DNA from: Gracilaria gracilis
Taxonomy: Eukaryota; Rhodophyta; Florideophyceae; Gracilariales; Gracilariaceae
NCBI GenBank assembly: GCA_030374805.1
Contig: JARGSG010000058.1
Span: 248,001 to 312,000 of the forward strand
Length of the DNA stretch: 64,000 bases
Direction: 5' to 3'
The translations under genes and the position numbers were made by a program. The notes under the pieces were generated by a model. That model was not told the DNA's origin. It made no database searches and saw nothing but the letters and a program-made list of their open reading frames with translations. Positions 1 through 11,043 of this stretch are shown one piece after another. Positions within the stretch are counted from its first letter, which is position 1. Each line of letters starts with the position of its first letter.

Positions 1-282
1 TTGGAAATATCGCGACGGTTCAGAACCAAGGTCTGGTGAAAGCAGCCGAACCCAAGACCGGGGATTTTTCAGCTCCCCAGGATGGGTTTTACCCGAGTCA
101 ATCGGTGATTCCTTCTCGGAAAAACTGATATCGGGAGCCTCCCATTCGGGAGAGGTGACCTGTGAACAGGGGTCATTGCAGCCTGAGGCGTCCTAGCCTC
201 GCTCCCAGATGAAGATCTTTTCTAGGAAGATATCTTTATCCTTATTGGATTCGCACCCTGAGATGGGTCAACTCGAACGGCC

Positions 283-525
283 GTGGATACGGAAGAGCAA
301 TTCGAAGTGTTCGGACCTCGTAATGATGCTCTCGAAGAGAAGTATAAGGTTCTCGCTAATCTCGGCTTCTCTGACCATCTCATGGTTCGTCACATCGCTC
401 TTTTGGATACCGGAGCCGGTCCCAACTGTATACTGGACTCGTTCCTTCTGGACGAGTGTCATGAATGTATCCGTCACGGTCCCCTGATGGAAATCGCTAA
501 TGCGAATAATAACCCATTCGGGTAG
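283..525 (+). pseudogene. Retropepsin (aspartic protease) fragment of gypsy pol
   Basis: An 80-codon frame carries LLDTGAGPN, the catalytic D-T-G of a retroviral-type aspartic protease, preceded by LGFSDHLMVRHI. The minus-strand gypsy protease at 48516-49052 has the same order (SDH, MVRQLSFLDTGDGPN, then DANNRP), so the two are related copies. The frame closes at 525 before the second hydrophobic-Gly motif of a full protease, and the downstream continuation is only weakly readable. The upstream residues (EEQFEVFGPRND) are not recognisable. Non-functional remnant. Confidence 0.6.
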
Positions 526-1814
526 TGCAAGTGTTATGCTGAGACTCGTGTTTGGGGTTAATACGTTTCATGTTCCTGGTAAGGTTTTTGCCTCAACGTC
601 TGAGGATGAGGTTCATTTTTGACACCTACATGGGTTCATGACTAGTTCCTATCGTCAGGATTATGTTGGTTGATTTTTGTTTGCGATTTCTGAGTTGTTC
701 ACTCTTCGCTCACCGCGGAACGGTTCTTTCCTTGCGAAGGTACTGTACCCTAAGGAGGGGGATGTGAGTGACACCCTCAGGTTGGTTGTTTTCCGATGCC
801 TCCAACTTGGGTTCGTGAAGAGGCTCTGTATTGGTTCTGAACTTTAGAACACGGTGGTTTTTTCACCCGACTTGCCGGGACACGCGTCCCCGCCTGCACG
901 GTTTCTTTCCCATCGTGGGAGATTGTTTCGTCTCATTTCGAGAAGTCTCCGAGCCCTGGAGTATCTTTTATTTGACCTCGTATGAGTTATTTGTATTGGT
1001 TCACCTGGAATGGTTCCTGAACTTGGTTCGAGTCATGTGCACCTTTCCTGGTTTCGTTTGGGCCACATATGTTTGTTTACGTGAAGTGCCATTTCTGGAT
1101 CATATCGATAACGTTAGGTGCGCTTGAGGTTGATCCTGTACGATAGTTTCCTTGTTAAGGTTGGTACCGATTGACACGGTGAGTGTTGCTTATGAAATCC
1201 GAACTTGGATTGCGTTCACTCCTTGGAGTTCTTTTCTAGAGTTTGAACTGCCTGTGTCAGGTGTTTCACCAATCTGTATTGGTTCTGGTATTGGTTCTGA
1301 AATCCGTGAACGGAGTCAAGTCGTTCACTCTCGTGGAGTTCTGACTACCACGTCTGGTGATGTAACCACTCGTGGTGGCTCTGGCTAAGAAGGGGGTAAT
1401 AGTTTCGCGTTCTACTTCCGTCGCTCGGCGTCGCCATCTTATCCAGTTTATGGAAATGCTCGTGCTAACGAGATCGTATTCTACTGCCCACATACGGTGG
1501 TATCGATTTTGGGAAGCACCCTCTGGGTTAGTATAGAGACGCCGGAACAGTCGGACGATCTTCTGTTTTTGAAGTCTGAACCCTTGATAGGGACGATATG
1601 GCTGAGTTTTACGCAGTCCCGTTCGGGAAATTCATGCCGCAGTACGGATGGTTTTGATCCCGCATCGCGCTTGTTGATTCTCCCGAACAGGGCTTGAATT
1701 CCATAAGATGGCTGTTTTGGTTATTGGCCGCACACGGTAGAAGTTTGGTTTGATGTATACCCGAACTGGAGAAAATATATTGTTATTGCAGAACCCTACT
1801 GGGTATGTGATCAA

Positions 1815-2620
1815 TCCGCTCCGAAATGTTCGGTATTGGTTCTCAACTTACCGCTGATTCGTTGCATGACGTCGTTTTCGTCGCTGAGTGCAATGCAGAG
1901 TCAGTTCGCGTCCTCTTTGTATAGGTTGTGTTGAAAAGAACCACTGTCGGTGATCGAAAATGCCACGAATGGAAAGAAATCATGATGAGGTCGCACCAAT
2001 ATTGGTTTATGGATATTGTTGTTCCGAGTGCTTCGGCTTCGTTACTGGTTCCTTGTCGCGGAAGGATTGGTGCCCATATGGGTATTCTACGATCTGGAGG
2101 CGGTGTTATCGCTACTGACACTGTCGTTCAGGACCGCCTACGCACGCCGTATTGGTTACTACCAAAGCCCCTGAACCTACTATTGGTTACTATCAATGTC
2201 GGTTCTGACCTTATCACCCTTGCTTGAGAAACTACAGTTGAGCCCAAGTTGGGAAATTCATGCCGCATCACGGACATCTGAGCTGGTGTATCGCTGTCGC
2301 AAAGGTTACCCAAGAACTTGGTTTGACGCCCTGAATTGGTGGGTTAATGGTTAACCGCAAGCGATGCAAGATCGACGCTGAAGTTGTTCCCGTACGGGCA
2401 AGACGCGTAACCGTTCTACCGTTGTCGGTTTCAGTTGACTTAGTACTGAATGTTCGGTGTGCTGCTACGTGGTCGCAGTACCAAGAAAGGGAGAGTTAGG
2501 TCGGGTACCTTTGGTATAGGTTCTTTGAGAATAACCGCTGTCGGTGGTCGCAAATGCCACGCATGGAAAGAACTCGTAATGAGGTTGCACCAATATTTGG
2601 TTATGAAGTTGTAGCTCCGC
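1815..2620 (+). repeat. Two-copy direct repeat inside the decayed element
   Basis: Positions about 1930-2010 and 2530-2612 align across roughly 80 bases with scattered substitutions. Both contain an ACCACTGTCGG or ACCGCTGTCGG block, AAATGCCACG, ATGGAAAGAA and TGAGGTYGCACCAATAT. The flanks also share ATGTTCGGT (about 1827 and 2449) and GTATAGGTT. The copies lie about 600 bases apart, which suggests an old tandem duplication or an internal repeat of the element. The motif TATTGGTT also recurs about eight times between 825 and 2190. No coding explanation was found. Confidence 0.5.
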
Positions 2621-5600
2621 TTTGTTCGGATTGTCTCTGGATCTAAACGTCGTCGTCGGTTGAGCGCCAAACAATGGAGATGGCGGTTTAAAGTTGCCTT
2701 GGTGAAGGATTTACCGTCGTCGGTACGCGTGATGAACTGCTGTCGGCTAGACCCGCGGATGGGTGATGTGAGAAAGAAACCCGGACCGGGAGTATTGTCC
2801 TAACGCTCACGCGCGTCGATTCCTCGATCGAGGCAGAAGTCAGTATTGAAGTTGGAGCTACCCCTGTTGGGAAGACTGGTGTTGGTGATGAGAACCCAAG
2901 GCGGCAAATGTCCAAGTCGTTGGCTACTCCTACGCCTCGATCGAATGAGGCGCAGAAGGTAACATGTACCGAAAAGACGGGTTCCGCCGACCCCTTGGTA
3001 GGTTAGCACGACGGCGCGCGCGACGACGGGCCCCATTGGAGCAACCTGCAGTATTTATTGATGAAGATGAAGAATCCTTGTGGATAACGCTGAAAAGCTT
3101 GGTTCAGGAAGTGTACGCATGCAATTTGCATGAAGGAACCTTGACAGGAGCGCTGTGTGGCGCAGAAGTCTCCGTGGGAAGCGCGCCGTCATAGGCAGAT
3201 AATTTGCAGGAGTGCCGCTCGCGTATGCAAAATTGCACGTACCGGTGGCCGGTCAAAATACTTAATTTTTTGAGTGCCAGCGGCTGGCGGTGCATGCCCA
3301 TGCGCTCGCGCGGGTGCAAAGTGGCACGCCAAATTGATTTATTTGATTTTTTGGCTTGCCACGGCGCATGGCATTTTCGGAATCGGACGATAGTGCACAT
3401 GGCCACTTGGCAGGTTTGTCGCCCAATAGGGATGCGTTGCACTCCATAACGTGGCAGAGTACCGAGCCCATCACATGGCGCTGTATTGTTGCAACTAGCC
3501 GCCATGTGAAATGGAGTGGTACGTTGCCGTGGCCCGGTGAATCCGCCACGCTGCACAGGGAGTGTGAAACGCAGTATCTCCGTCGCAACGGCTCTTTCGC
3601 GTCAAGAACGAACTTCGCCTAGATGAGGAACATTGCCACTCGTTGGTTTCTTGCGCGTTTGGGATGAAATTTGGCTCACCGACTCCGGAAGTGAGGCGCT
3701 TTCACTGGAGATCACTTTTGTTGGGTTTGGTTGCCGAAAACGGAACGTAGGAATTCTCCGTCACGAGGGATAGTGCCTTTGTCTAAAAGGCAGATCAGCT
3801 ACCCCGACGCCGGACTCCAACCGTCACCGTTGTACACCCACTTGGGCCTTGAAAGAAAACAAAGCCCAGTATCGGGAACAACCCAGGAAACCGAAGAAGT
3901 CATTGTATGGAGTGCTGTTGCAAGTATCATATGCCTGTGAGTCAGGAGAAAAGAGAAGTAACTCGCGGGGATATGGTACATCTTAGCATTCCGAAGTCGG
4001 CATGTAACATTTTATGGGGTTCCAGAAAACTTTCTTACGCTTTGGTAACCGTTATACGGTGAGAGGCTTTTGTTCACTGAGATGTTCGCTTCGCGCCCAT
4101 GTCTTGGTATTGATGGAAAGGTTGATGCGCTCTGTTGCGACAACAAATGGTATGATATGATGTGATTTGAACTCCGATCAACCGGATATCTCTCACATGA
4201 GATGTGTCTACAATGAAATGCCTTGATTCAAGGAAGACGTTTTGAAGTATTGAAGTGTCCCAGAAGGGAAGTTAGCCAGTATGCTGGAGTGTGCTTTTGC
4301 GCAAATGAGTGAGTCGCGCGTTGCACTATCACCGAGACACTGGTGTCTGTGATCCCATTTCGGGAAGAAGTCGTGATGATAACCAATGTTGGTACTATGC
4401 ACCTTGTCGTAAGGTTCGTGAGAAAGTGATTCATTTGGATGCATGGAAAGATCCTCATTTAGGAAGTTGTTTGGAAAACCCTTGTGGGTGTGAGAAGATG
4501 AAGTGATACGCAGTGATAGAGTGGGAAACTGAGCTGTCTGTACAGAAAACCGACTCGGTATTGTTGTGAACCCTTGATCAGGTGATATGTGGGGAAAGTG
4601 ATACTGCGCTACCGATAATCGGTGTGGTTGTCAGAAGCGTACCGAGATCGGGTAGTTACCTGCGGCCATATTATCTGGTAGTACCGGAAGGGTTTACACC
4701 ATGGTTTGGTATGTTCATTTGTTTGCTTTTCAGAAGGAGTACTGGAGACTTTCTCTCCGTAGAAACGGCGCTATTTCAAGTACTAGGCACCACGGATGGT
4801 CGTAAAACGCTATCGTTCATCGGTCAACGGCTCGTCGGGGATGGATGGGACGCGAAACACTACTGGTAACACTTGTCTACTCTGGTTGAGCTACCCCGTA
4901 TTCGGTATGGAACCTCGGGGTGTAGAATATCCTAAGAAGGGATGGAGAATGCTGAAGTTTGCCCCCGGTAGGCGTTGTTTCGCACGAACGTGATGTCTCA
5001 CAAAGTGAGATTGAAGCCCAAACCGGGAATGTTAATGCGAAGGCGTGCCAACGCATTGTAACCGCAAACCGGTTAGGACGGATGTATGTAATGAAGAAGA
5101 TCCCGCTGGGAAAGCCCTGCAGTAGGGAAAAAAGATGAAGACGAGTGAAGAGGTCGTTGCTGCTTTGTTGGAGAAGGTTCAGAATTTGTATCCAATTGTG
5201 GCTCGTGCTGTGTGTAACCTTGGAAGGTGTGGTGTACCAACGTATGGGAGACTGCGGTACAGTGTCCCTACGCGATATGGACACTGCCGCGATCGGCCGA
5301 GCTCCTATGCTTGTAGCGGCTGGAGAAGATGAACCAGTCATCGGTGTCACTACTCTACCCCATTCGGTTACCCCACGAAGCTTGAACCTGGATAGGTGCA
5401 TAGTGAAGAAGAAGAACCTTTGTAGGTTTGAACCCAGAAGGAACTGGTTCGTATCTCTGAGAGAGTTCTTTGGAAGGACTTGTGACTTGGTACAACCAAC
5501 TGTGGTAGAATGTAGCCAAGTTTGGGAACAAGTGTCGAGTTCCAATTTGGTTCCGAATGATGTGGATTCTTATCCTTGAAAGGAGAACGCTCGGTAAGAG

Positions 5601-5770
5601 AAACTGAAGAACAACACCGCCGTGCGGGAGATGAAGTGAAAGTTGTTCGCCACGGCGCGGAGGATTTAGTTATTGAGAAACCGCACGCTCGGTGATGTTC
5701 GTTTCGGATACTCGATGTACGAGACGGAAGTAGATGTGTTCCCGCTTTCGGGCGCATGCACCCTCAGCTA

Positions 5771-6294
5771 AGAAGGGGGGTATGTAGAGCAAAGCGGCAC
5801 CGTGCTCGGTACCTATTTTCCTGTCTCCAGGATCTGGACTCCGGTTGGGATGATGGCTTGTGATGTTGATGATGGACCTTGCATATGGGTGAAGTTCGGA
5901 TGACTTGAAGTGAACCTTGTTAGGTGGATTGGATTTTGGAACCATTGCATGGTGTTGAACACGTGGAAATTGTGTAGATTTAGTTGAGTGGAGTCACTCA
6001 TGAGGCCCCTGACAGTGGGTTGGCTATGTGTGTGGATCTCAAGAAGTGTGCACTATTTTAGTAATAATATTTAGTTTAATATGCACTAGGCATATAAGCT
6101 CGGGTGATCTCACCCTGGAGCCAAAATTGTAAAGTTACCTGAGTCGTATCTTCTTCCTGAAGAACGTGGTCTTCATCCCGAAGATTGGGCTATGAGTAGT
6201 ACTGCCTACGTAGGTTCACGCCTCCCTTAGGAGAGTAACCACGACTGGTCTCGGTATACTCACCCCTCAGGGTCCTTTAAGAAGCTACTGTGCA
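5771..6294 (+). mobile_element. Candidate polypurine tract and 3' LTR of the decayed gypsy element
   Basis: AGAAGGGGGG at 5771-5780 is a polypurine tract. Two bases later TGTAGAGCAA begins, resembling the start of the LTR at 43982-44828 when that is read on its coding strand (TGTAGATCAA). Within the following 500 bases there is an A/T-rich segment (6055-6100) with CATATAA near 6094 that could be a promoter. The right end is not defined; a CA near 6294 is only a guess. No matching 5' LTR is present in the window, so this rests on local motifs only. Confidence 0.3.
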
Positions 6295-6434
6295 CCATTT
6301 TTTGGCTCATTTCAGTCTTTGTCGCATCATTTGGTCCTGTTCAGTTATCTTCGCCGTGGTATCGGATCGTTTTTGGATATATCGTTTCCTGGTACAGGCT
6401 TTACTTCCGCCCCTGTATAGGGTTATTTCTGGCC

Positions 6435-6983
6435 TTGGTTGCCGTTGTCGCTCCGCCTCGGGTCTGTTCCGCCGGTTGGCATGACCCTTGGCTCCGCTCC
6501 GGGTGTCTGTTACTTGGAGTAATCTCCCGCTTGTACGGTTTCTTTAACCCTTTTTTCCCCCTTTTCGCACCCTTTCTCTGGGTTTTCCTGTGTTTCACTA
6601 CCGATCACCGGTTCCTCATGGTTTTTACATCTGCAGGTTCTTCCAGTACCGTCTCCGGTTTACACCCGGCTGCCACTCGGCATGCGCACGGGCAGAGGGC
6701 TCTTCAGCTGAGTTCGCCCATACACGGAGTGGGACTCGAACATCCCATGGACGTTCCCTTTCAGGGTGTTGCTCCACATTATGTAGTACTACTAGTAAGG
6801 CTACGTGCAAAAAATGTTGACCATGTGGTACGCATTGATGCTGAAAAAGGACACATTCTCGATGCCGTTGAACTGTGCCCATTAAAATTGTCTTTCAAAG
6901 CATTGCAGAGTTGTATCGGTGGACCTGGTGAGGAAATACGGGTGAGGGAAATTCGCAGAACGGTGCTTAATAGAAGGGGCTAA
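6435..6983 (+). CDS. Hypothetical protein fragment
   Basis: A 182-codon frame. The first 60 residues are hydrophobic and Phe-rich and are probably not coding. The last ~75 residues look protein-like (VPFQGVAPHYVVLLVRLRA, then VVRIDAEKGHILDAVELCPL, ending in CIGGPGEEIRVREIRRTVL), with alternating hydrophobic and charged residues typical of beta-rich folds. I do not recognise a family. It lies between the decayed gypsy element and the dioxygenase-like gene, with no shared promoter visible. It may be the C-terminal remnant of a larger gene whose upstream part was lost. The true start is unknown. Confidence 0.35.
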   Translation: MVAVVAPPRVCSAGWHDPWLRSGCLLLGVISRLYGFFNPFFPLFAPFLWVFLCFTTDHRFLMVFTSAGSSSTVSGLHPAATRHAHGQRALQLSSPIHGVGLEHPMDVPFQGVAPHYVVLLVRLRAKNVDHVVRIDAEKGHILDAVELCPLKLSFKALQSCIGGPGEEIRVREIRRTVLNRRG

Positions 6984-7339
6984 ACTTCTCAATTGTGTTT
7001 CAATCGCTTCGCGTTCTGCAGAGTGGAATCGTTAAGCTTGCCCGTCATCATGACTGAATTTAGGCGACGGAACATCACAATTTTTCTCTTGAATAACGCA
7101 CCGGAGAGGTTTTGGAAGCCTGGTGCCCATTACAGAACCGATATTTCACCAGTTTCGAATGAATCTCTAAGACGAGCAACAGTAGGGCGGAGGCGGTCAC
7201 CTCACTCTCACACACATAACACTACACGCCCTACATGTTTTATCTAGTCCTACTCATAATCCATTATCATCGGTCCCTCCTCGTAGTCCCCATCCGTGTT
7301 ATCAGCCTTGTGGCCTTGTACCTCGTCATCTTCCTCTTC
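6984..7339. other. Gene-poor interval before the methylation/oxygenase block
   Basis: No convincing coding region. The segment 7230-7340 is T/C-rich on the plus strand and continues the acidic C-terminal coding bias of the minus-strand gene, so the stop at 7340 may be premature. CACTACACG occurs near 7222, but I found no inverted partner that would make it a terminal repeat. Confidence 0.4.
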
Positions 7340-8683
7340 CTAATCCTTCTCTCCAACTTCCTCTTCCTCCATTTCAAAGTTGCTCACAGAACTTTCCTCG
7401 TCGTCCAGCTGGTCGTTCGGGTCTTCCCCGAGTCCAAATACCTCATCTAAGAATTTGGGCCGAAAAGCAGGCTGCCTGTGCACCGCATCAGGGAGCTTAT
7501 ATCCCTCGGGAACAAAGTACATGGGATACCGTAGACAATTCTCTTTCACCAGCGCATCCATGTACCCAGCCCCAGCATGAAACACATCTCCCCTTCCAAT
7601 AAACATGGAGTACTGTGGTACTCTGAACTTCTTCACAACCATCGTACGAGACAGCCTCTTCAAACTCTTGTCATTCGTCACATACATATTATGTGACCTC
7701 ACACATACCCATATTATAAAAGAGCTCCCCCCGGAGGCCATCATGAAGAATCCTGGAATCTCCCCATTGTTCTTCTCCACATTCGTCAACCCTCGGAAAT
7801 CGGTGTGCAACACCTGCCTCGGGCATCCCTCCCGCGTACACAACACACATCCTCCTCTTTCCGGCGCATACATCCTCTTCTTCGCCCTACCGTTGTTACA
7901 CAGACGAAGAGCGGCTGCTATCTGCCCAAACCTAGCATCCAACAACGCCCTCTTTCTCCCCATCATCACATTATTCTCATCCGATTCCATGTAATCCACA
8001 ATCCCCTTCTTCGTGGTAATGTATCGCCCAATGCCCTGCATCCTATCCCCCGCGTCCTTCCCATCTCCCGAATTGATGATGGGGTTCCATCTCTTGCGGT
8101 TCTCCTCGAACTTGAGGTCCGGCTGTTCCAAGAAATCCTTGTGAAAGAACTCCAACATACTCTCTGTCACGTCTTCATCCAACACCACCCCCCTCTTCTT
8201 CGTCTCATCTGACATGCCTTCGTCACTTCCAAATTCTTCCAGCACACAGAATCCTCTCTCCATCAACTCCATTCTCTTCGCGGCAAAATACTCTCGCGCG
8301 AGTTCATCCCTCTCCATCGCCGCCATCCAAATAGCCTCTTCCTCCCCTTTCGGCTTTCCCTTCAACGGGAGCTTCACCCCAAGAACTAGTTCCTTTGTAG
8401 TCCCCAGTTCCTTGTGCACATTCCGGGCTGCATGCCAGTACACCGCGTGATGCACCGCCCTCAAATCCTCCACCGTTAGACACCCCGCCCTATGCTGCTT
8501 TCGTAGGTGAAGCATATCCATCCACGGGTGCTGGTGCTTCACAGCATTCTTCCCTTCCGGCCACTCACTCGGCAGTGCACTCACCATATTCGTCCACGAC
8601 ATATCCGATTCTCCGATGTACTCCCCAGCTGTCTTCATCCCCTTCGGGAGAACATCCGGATTGTTATCCTCAAAACTCCGCAT
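7340..8683 (-). CDS. Putative 2-oxoglutarate/Fe(II)-dependent dioxygenase-like protein
   Basis: A 447-codon frame read here from the ATG at 8683. The C-terminal half has the metal and co-substrate signature of the double-stranded beta-helix oxygenases: H293-T-D295 in VLHTDF, a distal H369 in GRGDVFHAGAGY about 75 residues later, and R385 in NCLRYPMYF for 2OG binding. Between them, GGSSFIIWVCVRSHNMYV fits the core strands. The CVLCTREGC segment just before HTD could bind zinc. The N-terminal 200 residues are charged and unassigned, and the last 30 are strongly acidic. Members of this fold hydroxylate proteins or oxidise methylated bases (TET/JBP, AlkB); which substrate applies cannot be told here. 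It lies directly downstream of the ParB-like gene, same strand. Function by motif only. Confidence 0.6.
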   Translation of the reverse strand: MRSFEDNNPDVLPKGMKTAGEYIGESDMSWTNMVSALPSEWPEGKNAVKHQHPWMDMLHLRKQHRAGCLTVEDLRAVHHAVYWHAARNVHKELGTTKELVLGVKLPLKGKPKGEEEAIWMAAMERDELAREYFAAKRMELMERGFCVLEEFGSDEGMSDETKKRGVVLDEDVTESMLEFFHKDFLEQPDLKFEENRKRWNPIINSGDGKDAGDRMQGIGRYITTKKGIVDYMESDENNVMMGRKRALLDARFGQIAAALRLCNNGRAKKRMYAPERGGCVLCTREGCPRQVLHTDFRGLTNVEKNNGEIPGFFMMASGGSSFIIWVCVRSHNMYVTNDKSLKRLSRTMVVKKFRVPQYSMFIGRGDVFHAGAGYMDALVKENCLRYPMYFVPEGYKLPDAVHRQPAFRPKFLDEVFGLGEDPNDQLDDEESSVSNFEMEEEEVGEKD

Positions 8684-8889
8684 TCCTCCTTCACCTTCCC
8701 CCCCGGTTCATCCCCAACAAATCTACTATCCTTCTCACCACTATCACTCTCCTCCTCGCCCTCACTGGACGACATCACATTGATTTTCTGCTCCTTAGAG
8801 AACTTCTTCAATGCAATCCTCGTCATTTTCCTGAACAGGTTAACCACCTCCAAAGGTATGTCCAGAGAAGATGTGTTCACCGTACCCTT
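8684..8889 (-). other. In-frame linker joining the ParB-like and oxygenase frames
   Basis: Beyond the TAG that ends the ParB-like frame (8890-8892), the same frame stays open for about 85 codons and encodes a helical then Ser/Glu-rich stretch (LEVVNLFRKMTRIALKKF, later SSSEGEEESDSGEKD). At a run of seven C on the plus strand (8698-8704) it loses register with the oxygenase frame; one extra base there would join them. The original product was therefore probably either one long ParB-oxygenase polyprotein or two proteins with the oxygenase starting in this linker. No ATG starts this frame after the TAG (the first in-frame near-start is GTG at 8880). Confidence 0.5.
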
Positions 8890-11043
8890 CTATCTTTGCT
8901 TCGGGGCAGGTTTCACATCATCTTCATCCTCGTCATCAGTAAGCACCACAGAAGTTCTCTTCCTCGTTTTCCTCTTCTTCCCCACAACCCGTCCAACCTC
9001 CTCTTCTCTCAAGCGACCCGGAACCATCTTACGTCTTGTGCTACGTCTTAACACCGGTGGTTCCAATTCAGGGCTTTTCACCACCCTGGGATCGTTCTCC
9101 ACCTCAGCAGATGGAGCCCCGGCCGTCTCCTCCGGTTCCACAACCTCTTCAATAACCTCATCTACAACCTCCTCCTCCTCTGAACTTTGCAACGATACTT
9201 TAAAGTGTTTTTCCAGCTTGTTACCTGCAGTCTTCACCCTCCTAGACACCATCCCGTCCCACAAACGCTTTGCTCCCGCGAGCTCCATTTTGGCTGTTTG
9301 CTTCCCGAGATATTCCAAGACAGATACCCCCTTTCCTCCAATCTTGAGAACCGTCTGCATCACTTCCTCAACTGTCATCTTCTTCCTCTCGGCAGTCATG
9401 TCGCAAAGCTTAAACATACCAATTGCACACTGAAAGAAGTGCTTCCTCGTATTCTCAAAACGGCCCGTCCTCCCTGCAGAGAACATTCTCAGTCGCACAT
9501 GCCATTTCAAGCAACGGACGACGAAACGAAATTCCCCATCTGCGAGTCCCATAAGGAGGTCACTGGACACATGTGTGAGCATCAGTGGCGGCCCCTTCTC
9601 ACACACCTTCTCAAAGAATTGGAGGAGCCCCTCGATTTGCACAAACTTCAGAGCTAGTGCCGCATAGCGATTCAAGTGACGCATACTATAGTCCCCGATA
9701 ACCCCACTTCTTTTCAACGCGCCCGCTATCTGTTTCGGCGTCACCTTCTTCACATCCACTCCTCCTTCGTCAATGATGTTTTCAACGAAGGACACCGTTC
9801 TGTGAAGTTTGTCTGCAAAAGACATCTTCAGAACATTGGAGCTCATCTCGTTCAGGAGATTGCCAAGTCCTAGCACTTCATTCATGACCATTGGATTACC
9901 ATCCTTCCTCCTCCATAACACAACATCCAGAGACTTCACTATATCCTCCCATTTCCCTCCTTCCTCACGCAGATCCCGTAACACAAGAAATCGGTGATAT
10001 CCGTCTATAAGTGTTACAGGCAGCACAAGTCTCTTGTCAACGATGTCACTCGCATCCAATTCGCCTACAACTGTAACGGCAATCGAACCGGCAGAGGGAA
10101 GCCAACCAAAGTTGTGGCACTTCATCTTCGTGGCCTCCTTGTGCACCAGGTTCACACTGCGAACCATCTTCTTCGGGATTTCAATAATCTCGATATCCGT
10201 CGTTAACCGCTGCTGAACATAGTCGGCGAGGGATATCTTCGGTAGCGGCAGCGTGGTGTCCACATCATTCGACGGGACTCTATCTCCTTCATTGAACAAA
10301 TCCCCCTCAGGCCCACCCAGGGAAGCTTTAGTAGTCCCAATAACCTCCACAACATCCTCATTGGAGTCAATCACGACGTTAATCCTCTCAAGTGCTCCCA
10401 CCGGTTTCTTCATCCCTTTAGAACCTTCTCGTCTTCCTCCTCTCGTTGGTGGAGACTGGAGTTTGGCGGTTTTAGAGGAATTCTCAGCCGATTCTTTGAC
10501 CTCCTCAACATCTTCACTCTCAGGCTGAGAGGTGGACGACTTCCCGGCCCCAGGGTGCGGAGTGGGGTGCGAAGTGGGACTCTGCGGAATCTCAATTGAG
10601 GCCGTCATCGACATATCCCAGGCATACAACCCAGCCGAAAACCATTCGGCGAGCTTACTCGGGGGATCCGCCGGACCTTGGAAACGGTAAGGGTACTTCG
10701 CGTCTAGATGACTTGAAATATTCGTCTTCCAGATAACCACCAAATCCTCACCCTCTAAGGCAGTGGCGCTTAGAAGATGGCCATGCAGCGAACGGCAGAG
10801 CCTCTTCCCGGTACCACCAGCAGGCCCCACGCCACGTACTTTCGCAGTACCGACTTCAACCCTGTTCTTGTCCTTTCCAAGGCTGATGAACAAAGATACA
10901 GAGTCGCCACCTTTTACCTTATGTGGCGCGGGAGTACTCGTCTTCTTCTTCATCGCGCGCGGTGTTCCCCGCTCGGAACGCGATGTCGGTCTACGAGGCG
11001 TGGAGACCTTCGCCTTTTCTCTTCCTCGCGTATACGGCGCCAT
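8890..11043 (-). CDS. ParB/sulfiredoxin (ParB N-terminal domain)-like protein
   Basis: A 717-codon frame starting at ATG 11043. Residues 1-40 are basic and Ser/Thr/Pro-rich. Residues about 70-150 are globular (GKRLCRSLHGHLLSATALEGEDLVVIW), and 165-290 are low-complexity and acidic. Residues about 300-480 hold the recognisable domain: LIDGYHRFLVLRDL with D347-G-Y-H-R351, the nucleotide-binding/catalytic DGxHR of the ParB N-terminal and sulfiredoxin fold, followed by helices (LGNLLNEMSSNVLKMSFADKL, then KQIAGALKRSGVIGDYSMRHLNRYA) resembling the partner-sequence helix-turn-helix of ParB. The tail is acidic and then basic (RRSTRRK, GKKRKTRKR), like a nuclear localisation signal. ParB proteins bind inverted-repeat parS DNA; hairpin arrays lie just upstream. 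A eukaryotic ParB-like protein beside a DNA methyltransferase is unusual. Confidence 0.65.
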   Translation of the reverse strand: MAPYTRGREKAKVSTPRRPTSRSERGTPRAMKKKTSTPAPHKVKGGDSVSLFISLGKDKNRVEVGTAKVRGVGPAGGTGKRLCRSLHGHLLSATALEGEDLVVIWKTNISSHLDAKYPYRFQGPADPPSKLAEWFSAGLYAWDMSMTASIEIPQSPTSHPTPHPGAGKSSTSQPESEDVEEVKESAENSSKTAKLQSPPTRGGRREGSKGMKKPVGALERINVVIDSNEDVVEVIGTTKASLGGPEGDLFNEGDRVPSNDVDTTLPLPKISLADYVQQRLTTDIEIIEIPKKMVRSVNLVHKEATKMKCHNFGWLPSAGSIAVTVVGELDASDIVDKRLVLPVTLIDGYHRFLVLRDLREEGGKWEDIVKSLDVVLWRRKDGNPMVMNEVLGLGNLLNEMSSNVLKMSFADKLHRTVSFVENIIDEGGVDVKKVTPKQIAGALKRSGVIGDYSMRHLNRYAALALKFVQIEGLLQFFEKVCEKGPPLMLTHVSSDLLMGLADGEFRFVVRCLKWHVRLRMFSAGRTGRFENTRKHFFQCAIGMFKLCDMTAERKKMTVEEVMQTVLKIGGKGVSVLEYLGKQTAKMELAGAKRLWDGMVSRRVKTAGNKLEKHFKVSLQSSEEEEVVDEVIEEVVEPEETAGAPSAEVENDPRVVKSPELEPPVLRRSTRRKMVPGRLREEEVGRVVGKKRKTRKRTSVVLTDDEDEDDVKPAPKQR

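Larger units (their letters stand above)
1..5782 (+). mobile_element. Decayed Ty3/gypsy-type retrotransposon remnant
   Basis: This stretch has no long open frame on either strand. It is assigned to a gypsy element because positions 343-520 encode a retropepsin segment that aligns with the protease of the better-preserved gypsy element at 43982-52312, sharing LGxSDHxMVR, the DTG active site followed by GPN, and an ANANN/DANNR segment. A purine run at 5771-5780 followed by TGTAGAGCAA matches the polypurine tract and LTR start of that same element (TGTAGATCAA). I could not recognise reverse transcriptase or integrase motifs between them. Much of 550-5700 is unexplained and may include other insertions. 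Element class is fairly secure at the protease, weak elsewhere. Confidence 0.45.

Noticed and set aside
7340-8683. Assignment of the oxygenase to TET/JBP in particular
   Set aside because: The HxD...H...R pattern is shared by many 2OG oxygenases; nothing seen distinguishes base from protein substrates.
7235-9433. Long plus-strand frames opposite the oxygenase and ParB-like genes (up to 308 codons)
   Set aside because: They are Ser/Thr/Pro/Phe-rich antisense shadows; the minus-strand frames carry conserved catalytic motifs and far longer continuous coding.
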